The position numbers and the translations under genes are program-made. Below the pieces are notes generated by a model. The model searched no databases and was not told where the DNA came from. It was given only the letters and a program-made list of their open reading frames with translations. From positions 6,827,501 to 6,891,500 of the forward strand of contig NC_085127.1 in NCBI RefSeq assembly GCF_030269925.1: a DNA stretch of 64,000 nucleotides, read 5' to 3'. Source of the DNA: Bombyx mori (Eukaryota; Arthropoda; Insecta; Lepidoptera; Bombycidae). This document shows, piece after piece, positions 12,157 to 23,199 of this stretch (within the stretch, counting starts at the first letter, position 1; each line of letters opens with the position of its first letter).

Positions 12157-12402
12157 CTTACCTAACCCATGCATCAGCCCGCTGAGTTCCTCGCCGGATC
12201 TTCTCAGCGGATTGCGATTCCGATCCAGTAGTAGATTCATTCGCGAAGCAATTGCTCTTGAGCTGTTAGGTCTCCTTCGGAGGCGCTCGGGCAATTGTTA
12301 GCAAATCCCACCCCTCCTGGCTGAGCCTTTGCTCGCCCACCTATCCTGGTGAAACTGGAAAGGCCTCCGGGCCATCAGTAATATTTCAATCATAAAAAAA
12401 AC
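12157..12402 (+). mobile_element. Jockey 3' UTR of the full-length-element subfamily
   Basis: It matches the 3' UTR of the 27677-32852 element and not the other subfamily: the GCTCTTGAGCTGTTAGGTCT segment, then GGTGAAACTGGAAAGGCC, and it ends TTTCAATCATAAAAAAAA. The CCCGCTGAG/CTCAGCGGA stem is kept with one mismatch. Everything 5' of the UTR is missing. Confidence 0.85.
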
Positions 12403-13035
12403 CGACCTTCCATAAATAATGACTGTAAACACTTTATGTATATGAGCCGTTTATTTCCCCTCTATCGCTGCTTCTTTGTTTTTGAAAAGATTTCTTAAAT
12501 GTATTCATTACGATAACATATATAGCTATACACTGACGCTCACATTCCCATATCTAAACATCAGTAAGAATAATTATTCTTGTGTGAAGTGCAACAGCAC
12601 TCTCGCTCATCAGTTGAGCTATTAAGCGTGTCTGAACACTCAAAACATTGATAATAAAAGCGCATAATAACATTTAAAATCGTTCAAAACGACAGTCCAC
12701 GTAAATTGTTACGAATAAAATGTTGCTCTAGAAAAACAAGGAATCAATTAGTAGTCGGATGTGTTTGACCGCACGTGCCAGAGGTATGCGCGAATTTCGC
12801 TACAAACGTGACAGTTTTGCGCAGCGTTCTTGTATAGTTTGCATTCATACGTCGATTTAACACACTGACACACAACCAACTCGAGCCGTCGTTCTGAGAG
12901 TGAAATTATAAAATATACAAGCTTTTTCTTTCTGTCGATGGGTCTGACGGCCTACCTGGCATAAACATTACTGACACTCGCTTTAGCACGGAATAGATAA
13001 ATAAGGCTTTAGTATGTGAATACGATCCACTATGC
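12403..13035. other. No gene recognised
   Basis: AT-rich DNA with no supported feature. Confidence 0.4.
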
Positions 13036-13280
13036 CTTTTTTTATTGCTTACTTGGGTGGACGAGCTCACAGCCCACCCGGTGTGGTTACTGGAGCCCAT
13101 AGACGTACAACGTAAATGCGCCTCCCACCTTGAGATATATAAGTTCTAAAGCCTCAAGTATAGTTAGTTACAACGGCTGCCACACCCTTCAAACCGAAAC
13201 GCATTGCTGCTTCACGGCTGAAATAGGCAGGATAGTGGTACCTACCCGTGCGGACTCACAAGAGGTCCTACCACCAGTAA
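13036..13280 (-). mobile_element. Bm1 SINE, 5'-truncated
   Basis: The T run and ATTGCTTACTTGGGTGGACG start it, and CCTACCACCAGTAA ends it. It lacks about 10 bp in the GGTGTTAAGTGG region. Confidence 0.9.
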
Positions 13281-13554
13281 GATGATACATATTTGCATAT
13301 TTCATATACAAGATGATATTTTACCATGATCGCAGATAAATATTGTCGATATGAAAGTTTAGAACACCACTCAGCCTTTCAATGAAATTTTCGTAAAAGA
13401 CGAGGGAGACCGGAGAATGGAAAGAAATAATATTTGATTTTTACAGCGTTCTCCAATACACATTTTCTGGTTGGTGTCATAGAGTATTGTAATCCTACCC
13501 CTCTCTGGCGAGTCATCATACGTTAATTTTTTAATATCGAGTTATACAAGAGAC

Positions 13555-13832
13555 TTCCTCCTCATTTAAAAGAAAATTATATTTATGGCTAATAGACAAG
13601 GCTTATTATAGTGTGCAAGAATTTTTAAATGATAAGTGTTGTACATAATAAAATATTAGAATAAGAAGTGATAGAATGTAAAAATAGATAGATTTAGTAA
13701 ATTTTGTGTTATAATTAATATAAAAATAAATTAAATTTTCGCATGCCTAAACAGGCGAAATATATGAAACTATGTCCTATATCTTGTAAACTATATTTCT
13801 GGCGAATAAAGATTTTCTTTCTTTCTTTCATG
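13555..13832 (+). mobile_element. LINE 3' relic with TTTC-repeat tail
   Basis: From 13564 a plus-strand frame reads FKRKLYLWLIDKAYYSVQEF and soon stops. This resembles the C-terminus of lepidopteran RT elements. It is followed by an AT-rich tail and GCGAATAAAGATTTTC, then repeated TTTC, as a 3' end. Assignment rests on peptide resemblance only. Confidence 0.5.
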
Positions 13833-14250
13833 TGTTATGATGGGTTGTGACATTCATGTGTCTACGTAATACTAGGTCAACCCTGATCTATTCTATAAAT
13901 GGTATATATTTAATAAACTAATATTTAATATACCTTACTATATAAGTATATATAATACTTATCTGTATACCTACTATAAATATAGTAGATAAATATACTA
14001 ATTTAAAATATTTTAATAAACTTGAAAGTTGTAAAGTTTTTACGTTGCTAACGGCAGGGTTCACGACTTTGTCGATTAGAGAAACTAGTTCGACTATAAA
14101 CGGGAGATATTTAAAAACATATACTAGTTTCTATAGCGAATGAAATTTTCGCAAAGAAATCGACCGCTTGCATATATAATTCTCGATAAAAAAAATTATT
14201 TGCTTCCGTAAATGTATCGTTCGAATAACGGACTCTCGCGTTCTGGTACC

Positions 14251-14332
14251 TGTGGGCTTAGTGCGAGTTTTTTAACGTTCTCGATAGCGTTAAAGTAACT
14301 CAAATAAAAAAAAGTCTCGCACTAAGCACACT
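14251..14332. mobile_element. Fold-back MITE, internally deleted copy
   Basis: The left end GCTTAGTGCGAGTTTTTTAA and CGTTCTCGATAGCGTTAAAG match the copies at 26181 and 50512. The right end is only CTCGCACTAAGCACAC. The central part and most of the right arm are deleted. Confidence 0.65.
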
Positions 14333-14393
14333 TGATTGTGCAGATAAATTACGCAAATTCTTTTTGATAGAACTAAATTCAATTAAAGTTATG

Positions 14394-14444
14394 AAAAACG
14401 CATATGCGAAACGTATCTTAATTACGTTTCGCATATGCGTTTTT
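14394..14444. repeat. Perfect 22-bp hairpin, 7-nt loop
   Basis: The left arm (14394-14415) starts AAAAACGCATATGCG and its exact complement occupies 14423-14444. The loop is TCTTAAT. Each arm also contains the self-complementary CGCATATGCG. No second copy was seen in the window. Confidence 0.75.
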
Positions 14445-15256
14445 AGAGGTCCGCACTCTTCGTATTGCGGTTTAAGAATACACCGTCTAAATGTGAAGTC
14501 ATTTAGAGTCCACCACATCTGAAAAAAGTTCCAGATCTGTAAAAAATTGAAGTTTTTTTTTTATCGGCCTAAAAGAGCGAAGGATTCTTTCTAATGCTAA
14601 ACGATTAACTGAGTCCATGGTCATCATTAAGGGGAGATTCTAAATTGGTGCGAAACAAAAATACGCAGGACTGTGGCTCTAAGTTGAAACAGTTCCTACC
14701 TCCACTGCTTAGGTATAATGGGCATGTTAGATAGGAAAATAAGGCACTTAAGTAGAGATACGACTTTTAACATATTAGATCTTCTTATAATTCGAATGGC
14801 GTTATCGATTAATGCACGCTAAATCTTTTTTTAAAATAACGTAACAGTCTTTTACTTTATCAACTCCAAACGCAACTTTTTTGTATAATTATCGCTCTAA
14901 ATAAGTCTCATTCTATCCTCACAGGTCGACTAGACGAGCTCTTGAAGATGAAAGACAGGAAATAAATGGTCATTAAGTGTTTGCGATATAACCATAGTTG
15001 ATTGCTAAGTCGTCGGTTACTATGCACAGAAACAGTTAAGTGCAGGCGTCAGTGATAGCCTTCCGTATGTGTCTAATCAATTCACTTTTTACTGTAATCT
15101 TTAGCTGTTTACACTCGTTCTGTATCATGCTACGACAGTGCTGACATGAATTAATCAATCAATTTACATTGTCGTAAATCATATGAATCGAGCTCTTTGA
15201 ATGCATAGAGCTAACTGATTTTTGAATACATAACTAAAAATTGGTTTATGATTCTT
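14445..15256. other. No gene recognised
   Basis: AT-rich DNA, nothing supported. Confidence 0.4.
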
Positions 15257-15430
15257 CCTAATAATATTATAAAGCTGAAGGGTTTGTTTGTTTGAACGCG
15301 CTAATCTCATGAACTACTGGTCCGATTTGAAAAATTCTTTCAATATTAGATAGCCCGTTTATTGAGAATAACATCACGCTAAGACCAATACAAGCGGAGC
15401 ACCAATAAATAATGTTTCTAAATCGGGGTT
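15257..15430 (+). mobile_element. Diverged Helitron relic
   Basis: TAATATTATAAAGCTGAAGG, GTTTGTTTG and CTACTGGTCCGATTTGAAAA match the 5' half of the Helitrons at 26810 and 27026. No CTAG end is preserved. Confidence 0.55.
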
Positions 15431-16258
15431 TTTGTCCCTTTTGAGAGCTTCCGCTGCATGCGCTGCAGAAACGGTTAAAGTTTCACTAAAATAATGTACG
15501 ACAGAATTGTTCCCCTTTAAAAGATCTAAAAAAGTCCGCGACAGCATATGTCTATATTATAAAGGTTGGCTCACTATAACGTTTTTTAAGCTAACCAAAT
15601 TTGTTTCTAAAATAAAGTATTATTTGTGAACTATTCCACTTAGATGAAGTCGCCGTCAAAAGCTATTCTATAATTTTCATTAGGTTTGATTTCAAATATC
15701 CAAAGTAATTAGGTATTAATGAAATGCAATTAAAAACAATTTTCACACGGTATAAAAAAAATCCAATCAATTAACCTCATTTGCCAACAAAATATCCATA
15801 AGATGCTCAAAAAATTGTTAATAAGACGTAAAAACGTAATACCGTCTTGTCGAATAACCGCCGGATTCAACACGACTAAAGAAAAAATGATCATACCGCT
15901 AACTGACACAGTGGTTTATTGAACAGATTCCGTTGGTTATCCAACGGTAGGTTTTATGCTCTATCACAATGAAGGATGCTTCTATGCAGTCGGACACTCA
16001 TTCCTCTGTCTCTATAAGGACGTCGCCACAGGAAGATTCTTAACGCCACTAATGAACGTTTATCCTTATAGGAACGTTGAAAATGTTACAGTTAAGTTTT
16101 ATCACAGTTTTTTGTTTGTGTTAACTACTAGGAAACAATCTAACGGGCTTCGGTGATCCATGACGCCTTAAACAGATGTAGTACAACCGATCGTTTTTTA
16201 TTAAAAATACAAAAAAACTAATAACTCGTTTGCATCCCCTATTGAGGTTATATCTTAC
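15431..16258. other. No gene recognised; hairpin at 15930-15947
   Basis: There are short open frames only. CCGTTGG and CCAACGG form a 7-bp hairpin at 15930-15947. Confidence 0.35.
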
Positions 16259-16716
16259 TATTTTTTATTGCTTAAATGGGTGGACGAGCTCACAGAGCAC
16301 CTGGTATTAGTGCTCTCTGGAGCCCATAGACATGTACGACGTTAATGCGCCACCCACCTTTAGATATAAGTTCTAAGGTCTCACGTATAGTTACAACGGC
16401 TTTCCCGCCCTTCAAACCGTAACGCATTACTGCTTCACGGCAGAAATAGCCAGGGTGGTGGTACCTACCCGCGCAGAATCAGAAGAGGTCCTACCACCAG
16501 TAATTACCCAAATTAAAATTTTGCAGGTTTGATTTTTATCACACGAAGTTATTCCTTCACCGTGGAAGTCAATCGTGAACATTTGTTGAGTACGTAAATA
16601 TTTCATTAGAAAAATTGGTACCCGCCTGGGAATCGAACACCGGTGCATCGATCAACACGAATGCACCGGACGTCATAAGACGTCATCATAAGGGATAACC
16701 CTTAGACCACGACGAC
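16259..16716 (-). mobile_element. Full-length Bm1 SINE with tRNA-like head
   Basis: The whole element is present. The minus strand begins near 16716 with the tRNA-like head: a B box GTTCGATTCC (plus 16629-16638) and an A-box-like TGGTCTAAGGGTTA around 16697-16712. It then reads through the Bm1 body to a T run at 16259. The head contains a small duplication (GACGTCATAAGACGTCATCA). This copy and that at 41014 show that most other Bm1 copies in the window have lost the pol III promoter. Confidence 0.9.
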
Positions 16717-17512
16717 TTCACTACTATACCGTCTTTACAATATTAACACAAACTCAACGCCTTAATCTCGTGGATCAGCGTAATTTTGTGCACCCTACCT
16801 TATTATTATCATTATAAACAGCTCTATGGAGTAATTTTCCCACCTTGATATGTGAACGAAGAATCTTTGTAAGGCAACTCATATTGATGTCGACAAAGAC
16901 TGACGCCGTATAACAACACCGAATTTGTCGAGTAACGAGAAATTCGTGCCAAATTCTGTTCAGGAGACACGGAGCATGTCTTTCGATATTATTTCTCATA
17001 GGAATTTATGCCTGGCTCAAACACAAAACTTGGATTCCCTTTTTTTAGTTGCCCCCATTACCACATTATAATTGTATGTAGTGATAATTATAATTCCCAA
17101 AGTTTTTCTAGTATACCGTAAATTTATTTATAATACATGACATACACGAAGATATGTTCACAATTTTGTTCATTATGGCGATTTAGGGCTCTATGTATTA
17201 GTTCATGACGTCGGTTTTCGAACAACATTTCAAACCAGAAACATAAATTGAGTTAATTTGAATTTGCTCCACAGATCATATTACTGTAATGACAGTCTAT
17301 AACTCAATTATGGCTTGAAGTAATACTACGGTAATAAACAAGACGAATAGCTTAGACATTAAAGTAAGCAATTCGTTACACAAAAGCTGAAGACTCATCA
17401 CAATAAATTGTGGCATCTTTCCTATATTCTAATTTATCAATCAAAAAAAATATCAAAAAATCTAATTCTAGTTCCTGGTCTATATTCGTGGTTATACGTT
17501 CGTACTTCTTTT
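16717..17512. other. No gene recognised
   Basis: AT-rich DNA without supported features. Confidence 0.4.
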
Positions 17513-17521
17513 GTTCGATCT

Positions 17522-17946
17522 TCCATTTCGATAAAGCGGCACGACACGAGAACTCTCTCGTCGTGGCCGCCGGTAACTACATTTCCGATACTGTGGACCA
17601 AATGGTAAACAGTCGAAGTCACCCAAAACACGTCATCTCGGATCCGCCCGATCCACTAACGGTGCTCTTAGGTACCCCAAGCACCGGTCATCGTTCTCGT
17701 CGAACCCGTCGCTTGCGACGAAGGGCTCGGCGAGTAAATTAACCCACAGACACAGCCCACTGAATTTCTCGCCGGATCTGCTCAGTGGATCGCGTTTCCG
17801 ATCCGGCGGTAGATTCTGCGAAGCACGGCTCTTGCTAAGATTCGTGTTAGCAACATCGTTAGGTTTGAGCCCCGTGAGCTCACCTACTAGTTAAGGTTAC
17901 GCTGATATGGTCTCTCTAGACCATCAGCTTAGGTAGGAAAAAAAAG
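17522..17946 (+). mobile_element. Jockey 3' end with 9-bp target duplication
   Basis: GTTCGATCT flanks the insertion at 17513-17521 and 17947-17955. It holds the last 70 or so codons of ORF2 (AARHENSLVVAAGNYI... to the Arg-rich C-terminus, stop at 17740-17742), the 3' UTR and a short poly(A). The terminal stem-loop at 17901-17928 reads ATGGTC/GACCAT instead of ATAGCC/GGCTAT, two compensated base pairs. Stem 1 of the pseudoknot has mismatches at its two ends. Confidence 0.9.
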
Positions 17947-17955
17947 TTCGATCTA

Positions 17956-20141
17956 ATGTTAACTTGATATATAGTAGCACTATATTTATATTAGATTTTA
18001 TTCAAAAGAGTTCGAAATTATTATTATTTACGAAAATGAAATTGGTGTGCTTATAAATTTAATGTGAAACTTATTGTTCAACTATTCAAACAATCGTGAT
18101 TTACATAATTATCTATTTTATATGTTGATTTTAGAAAACATCCCATTCTTATATAATCTGTTGTGAGGTCTTCGAGCTCATAAAACATCGAAAATGAAAT
18201 GTCAAATATCATATTTCATTCTCTTTATATTGGTATTGTATCGTCAAAGTATCGACAAATAGAACAAAGTTGGAGAAACCTTACTACAAACCATCCTACA
18301 CTACCTTACAAAAATATTTCTAGACATTTTAAATAAAATATTCCAAACTTGAACAACTATATCCCAACACCAGTCTTGAATAAAACATATAATATAAAGT
18401 CTCGAATAATAAAATCGAATATCCAAAACTGAAATTTTTGTTTGTATTATAAAATGCAATTTTATTCAATACCAGAACCTTTGTAATGTAATAAATGTGT
18501 TAGAAGATATTCTGAAACTGATGAATTATTACGTAAGTACTTTATTTTTTATCTAAATAGGCACACAAATCTATAGCCCACGCTGTGAGATATGTCAAAT
18601 TATCCATTGCGAACAATAGTTTAGTTTAGTTTCGATATAGAACACAAACTATTTAAGGGTATGTAATGTATTGAAGCAACGTAGATTTTTTGAAAATACT
18701 AGACGCAGAACTGAACTTTGCCATTAATTAGACTTAATAAGTATTGACAATTCGATTCTCTGAATATATAAATATTAACAATGAGCTTCTTCTCGTTATG
18801 CTAAAAAACTAGTTTATTATTTGTTATAAAGAGTAATAAATTACATTCGAGTTAATAGACATTCGAAATATTTGACAATCTTTAAACACATTCACATATA
18901 AGTTCCAGACGTGTATGATTAAATTACTCATTAGTATAATTAAAACCATTACGATTTAATCTCGTATTTTTAATGTCACTATGTTATTTGCGACAATTTG
19001 AATTCTGTATATTAGTTTTCATGGTCACGAACAACTAAGGTTTCACAAATGAATAAATGTACGTAAAACGTTGACCTGGCTGTACCGTAAAGAAAAGACA
19101 TCATCAGACAACAAAATCACACAGAAAAATGTAATATAGTATATAGAAACCAGTGTAGGTCTTCAAATTTAAACGAATAGCGTTACTTTTTGCGATAGTG
19201 CAAACCGCACGTCGGTTCTTAGTTGTCATACAAACAATTCCCATAACGGACTGCAATTAAGATAAAAACTTAAACGTAATACGCTAATGGTTTCGTGAAA
19301 TTACATACAACCAAAATTTATTTAAATCGAACGATGCCACTTACAAAATCTGATTCAAATTTCACATATGGCATGCACCTACTTAAATAATTTTAAATAT
19401 TAATTCGGTTTTATAGCATGTTAGTGATGTTAAACTAATGAATTCTTTTTGAAGTATTAAGTGTCGTTCTAAGTTATACAATGATAGTTTTGTATGAAAA
19501 ATCCACAATAAAGGATATTTCGAAAAAAAATCGAGCTGATAACTCCACTAACTGAACCCTCCACTTAAAGAAAAAAAAGTTTTGTTAAATTGTCTAGATA
19601 GAACACTTCCTAACCTTAGTAAACTTAAGTACGCCTTCACGAAAGATAGAAATCATATTTATTTACATATTTAGGAAATGCGCTGAACGGTGTCCTGGCT
19701 GAATGAATTTTTTTTAGCAAAATTGCTTCACAGCACGTAAATAAAATAACAGCTTGGGTTTGTGACACAACCATGGTTTTCATTGAATACATTTAATATT
19801 TATTCACTTCATGAGTTTTATATTAATGCGAATTTCTACAAAGGTTTTGCTTGTAACCATCCAATAATCTGTAATCCAACCGATAATGCGTGAGGACCCA
19901 ATCATAATAGGATTATAGAAATTTCCATGACAACAAATAGAACCTTTCCCTTTAATAAATGAAAAATGGCCAAATACAATCAATGCTTTACTTAGATTCG
20001 GTAACCGAGCATCTAACTAATCACTGGGAAATGTATTTATAAGGATATAACAATTAAAATGATTAGATGTAGATGTTCTTAGATGATCATATCATGAGCC
20101 TAAAGTTTCTATTTCACCATCACATGTCTACAATAGGAACT
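17956..20141. other. Long AT-rich stretch, nothing recognised
   Basis: No open frame with coding character, no RNA gene and no repeat that I can delimit. Confidence 0.5.
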
Positions 20142-20182
20142 TAGTTGGCAATAAAGTGGGGCTAACACTTTATTGCCAACTA
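20142..20182. repeat. Perfect 17-bp hairpin, 7-nt loop
   Basis: The left arm contains AGTTGGCAATAAAGTG and the right arm CACTTTATTGCCAACT. The loop is GGGCTAA, and one more T-A pair extends the stem. It stands alone in AT-rich DNA. Confidence 0.65.
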
Positions 20183-22492
20183 TCCAACAATAATTACAAT
20201 TTTGCGCGTATGGTGGCAAATTACCTGCTCATTAAAAAACTTCGAATTATTTATAGACAAAATATCTTAGCTGATAATGACAAATATCAAATCAAACATT
20301 AAATTAACAAAAAAGTTGTTGAATACTTGATACCAATAAAATTGTATAATGAGCTAAGTAAAACCCTTATTATAACCAAAGAGAAAGACAATAACTCACG
20401 TCTGATGATTAATTATATTAAGATAATTAACACCCTGTTTTATGTAAAATTATTTTGAAATATTTTAAATGTTTGAGTAAAAATATTCTAAACTGCAAAA
20501 GTAATTCAAAATGTTTGAAAATAAACTAGATTTCTCTGTAAATTCTCAACCAAGGGACGCACGTTGAGTACAAACAAAATTCAATCGGTCCGTAACAAAA
20601 CGATATTCGTTCTAACGCCAAGAATCAATTTTGGGCAGCTAATATCAAAACACTTGTGAATAAAATCGCTGTCAAAATAATCTCAGCTCGGAATTAATTT
20701 CACTTTCGATTATCTTTTTAATGAACAGTGGGGTCAGTAGTGCCGGTAAACTTTCGCCCGGGGCTAGTAATGTAATAACATTCAATGTTGCATGCAAATC
20801 GGAATCCAATAGTGTTATGACATCATTATGTTTTTTTTTTTTTATATTAACAACTGTGTCTTTGTTGCAGGTACGTATCGAATACTGCTTCATCACTAAA
20901 AAAATTTTATAAGAGTTTTCATCGTAATGTGCGACTGTGTGTTCAACTTGTTTACTTCGCTTTCTCGATGATTGATTTGTTTGGATGACTTTATTGTTTT
21001 TGTATGATATCGCAAGTTCTTTTGGGTTTCATTGTAATAGAACTCTATTGTAGATTTTAGATTAATAATTCGTATCGCGTTCACATATTCGTGCTCCAAG
21101 ATCAGTTATTTCAATGAAACAAATGCTGTATCATTACAACAAACGATGCATCTTTTTTTTTACAAATCACGTTTTCACAACACCTTTTACTTTAATATCG
21201 GATCGGCGTTCTATCGAAAAAAAAACCATTTATTTCCCATGAATAGTGAATTTAGATTGTCAGTCAGGTCAAAGCTGGGGCGTTAAAATCGACATTCTGG
21301 CGCTTTAATGCATTTGAATCGATGACTTTCACTGAAAATACGTTTTTATGCTAATAGCTCTCTTGTAGTCCATTGTGGTCTCATCTACGTGCTCTTCAAG
21401 TATTCATTCTAGTTAAGCGCATACCGTTTTGTCGTCTGCCTGTTATTTAAAGTGTTCTGTTTGGCTTATGTCAACGTAAGATGCTCTGAATGCATGTGTA
21501 ATTTTTCGCATCTCATCGAGAGTGAGAACTGTTTAAGCGAACGTCCAATTAACATACTTTGTTTTGCTTTCTCATGTTAAAATAAGATCAATAATTGCAA
21601 CTGACCTATTGAAAATCGTTCATCTAAATATTTTCTCCTTTCTACAAATACAATTGCAACTTAATGAATTCAGTGCGATGTAAATGGCTTTAGTTTCTCT
21701 AGTAATTTAAACTCGAGTTTCTAAAGCTACATTTCTAAAGTAATCCAATCCGCGATTGATTACATTTTAACCGTACTATAACATGATTTGCATCGTACTG
21801 GTGTTTTATAACAGATGATTGTATAATATTTTCTTATTAATTAATTATCAAACCACCGCAATCGCAACCGGATTAACAAGACTATCACACTATCACTGTT
21901 ATCAAAACAAACATAATGTTTGGTCTTTTTTTTTAATTAGAAATAGTTTTCTTTTTTTTTATGAGATGATTTACAGAGATGACATTTTTCTAATATATAT
22001 TTTTTTTCTTAAAATTTGACAATATTTTGTTTTCCCAACACCAACTCTACTGGGGCTTAGGCCTAAAAATGGCATTAGTCACGATACTGTTGACCTAGAA
22101 GTGTAATAGAAGCTACTCAGTAGTAAAATCTCATGAATAATCTGCTGAAGTATTACCATGTGAAATCATTTGATCTCGTTGACTTGCAGAATCATATTAT
22201 TAGGAACAATTTTAAAAACATCATGTAATATACTCACCGGTTGTATTGTTTGTTGCAACGGTCACGCAACAGCGACTACATTGTTATATCAGAAAATATA
22301 ATTTTAATTCCGAACTCTTCGATAACACATCTGCTTGATGTCGAATTAACAGTTTTTCTTAACATATACCAGAAATCAATTTTGTACACTTTCTACGATT
22401 ATTGACGTGTTAGATTCGCTTTCCTTGTAATGTTTATTTATGCCTTCTAAATATGCTGCTCGTTGTATCGTATTAAAATATATACAATAATT
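20183..22492. other. Long AT-rich stretch, nothing recognised
   Basis: Only short frames without coding features. A pyrimidine tract ending TTGTTGCAG at about 20862-20870 looks like a splice acceptor, but no exon follows that I can support. Confidence 0.45.
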
Positions 22493-22776
22493 ATATCGTG
22501 GGGTACAAGGCTATTTGGTTTAAGCGACATTTCGCTTAATACGCGATTTTTCGCTTAATACGCGACATTTATCTTTGTAATTAAAGGTGCGTTTTATTTG
22601 GTATTAGTATGAACGATTCGATGCTTTTTAATTGAACTTTAATTAAGTTTACTTTACCATTCCAATAATTGAACATTTCGTTGTTACGTAATTTTTTCAA
22701 AATTTTTACGTTAATGGCTCTCCTGAAAAGTTGAAAAAATGTCGCTTAAACCAAATGGCATTTCACCACTCGATAT
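22493..22776. mobile_element. MITE with roughly 40-bp imperfect terminal inverted repeats
   Basis: The left end (ATATCGTGGGG... GGTTTAAGCGACATTT) and the complement of the right end (ATATCGAGTGG... GGTTTAAGCGACATTT) agree over about 40 bp with some seven differences. CGCTTAATACGCGA occurs twice inside near the left end. The element is 284 bp with no coding capacity. The target duplication is unclear (TTA or TAT). Confidence 0.65.
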
Positions 22777-22914
22777 TATTACGATCGTCCGCAAACCTAT
22801 TAAGTTGAGATTCACTTGGCAGTACGTCTCAATTTTGGATGTGAACGTTACGGATTTTATATACAGGTGCGTTTTACATAGTTTCTAAGAAATATTTTTA
22901 GATTATCTGTTACA

Positions 22915-23190
22915 CCTGAGAGAGGCCATCCCAGAACAATTTGGCGTCGCTCGGTGGAGAAGGAGCTTGGCGTCTTAGGCATGACGTGGGAGGAGCTAGA
23001 ACAGACTGCCCAAGACCGATGTAAATGGAATTCGAGCCTTACACCCCAGCAGAGGGTAATAGGAAATAAAGAAGAAGAGATTACACTTCAGCGCAAGACG
23101 GGGTCACGTGGAGAAAATTTGTGAGGGCCCTATGTACATACCAGCGGGTTACCATAGGACTACAACAACAACCTGACAAATAAATAAAAA
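22915..23190 (+). mobile_element. LINE C-terminal relics
   Basis: A plus-strand frame from 22918 reads RGHPRTIWRRSVEKELGVLG and then MTWEELEQTAQDRCKW, the usual C-terminal motif of RT-encoding LINEs. Near 23100 another frame reads GVTWRKFVRALCTYQRVTIG, ends in a stop and is followed by an A-rich tail. These may be parts of one shifted copy or two fragments. Confidence 0.6.
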
Positions 23191-23199
23191 AATCTGAGA

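Noticed and set aside
15956..16156. 66-codon plus-strand frame as a gene
   Set aside because: No start context, signal or domain, and no supporting codon bias.
20721..20912. 63-codon plus-strand frame with an apparent splice acceptor
   Set aside because: The T run plus TTGTTGCAG resembles an acceptor, but the sequence after it is AT-rich and soon reaches a stop.
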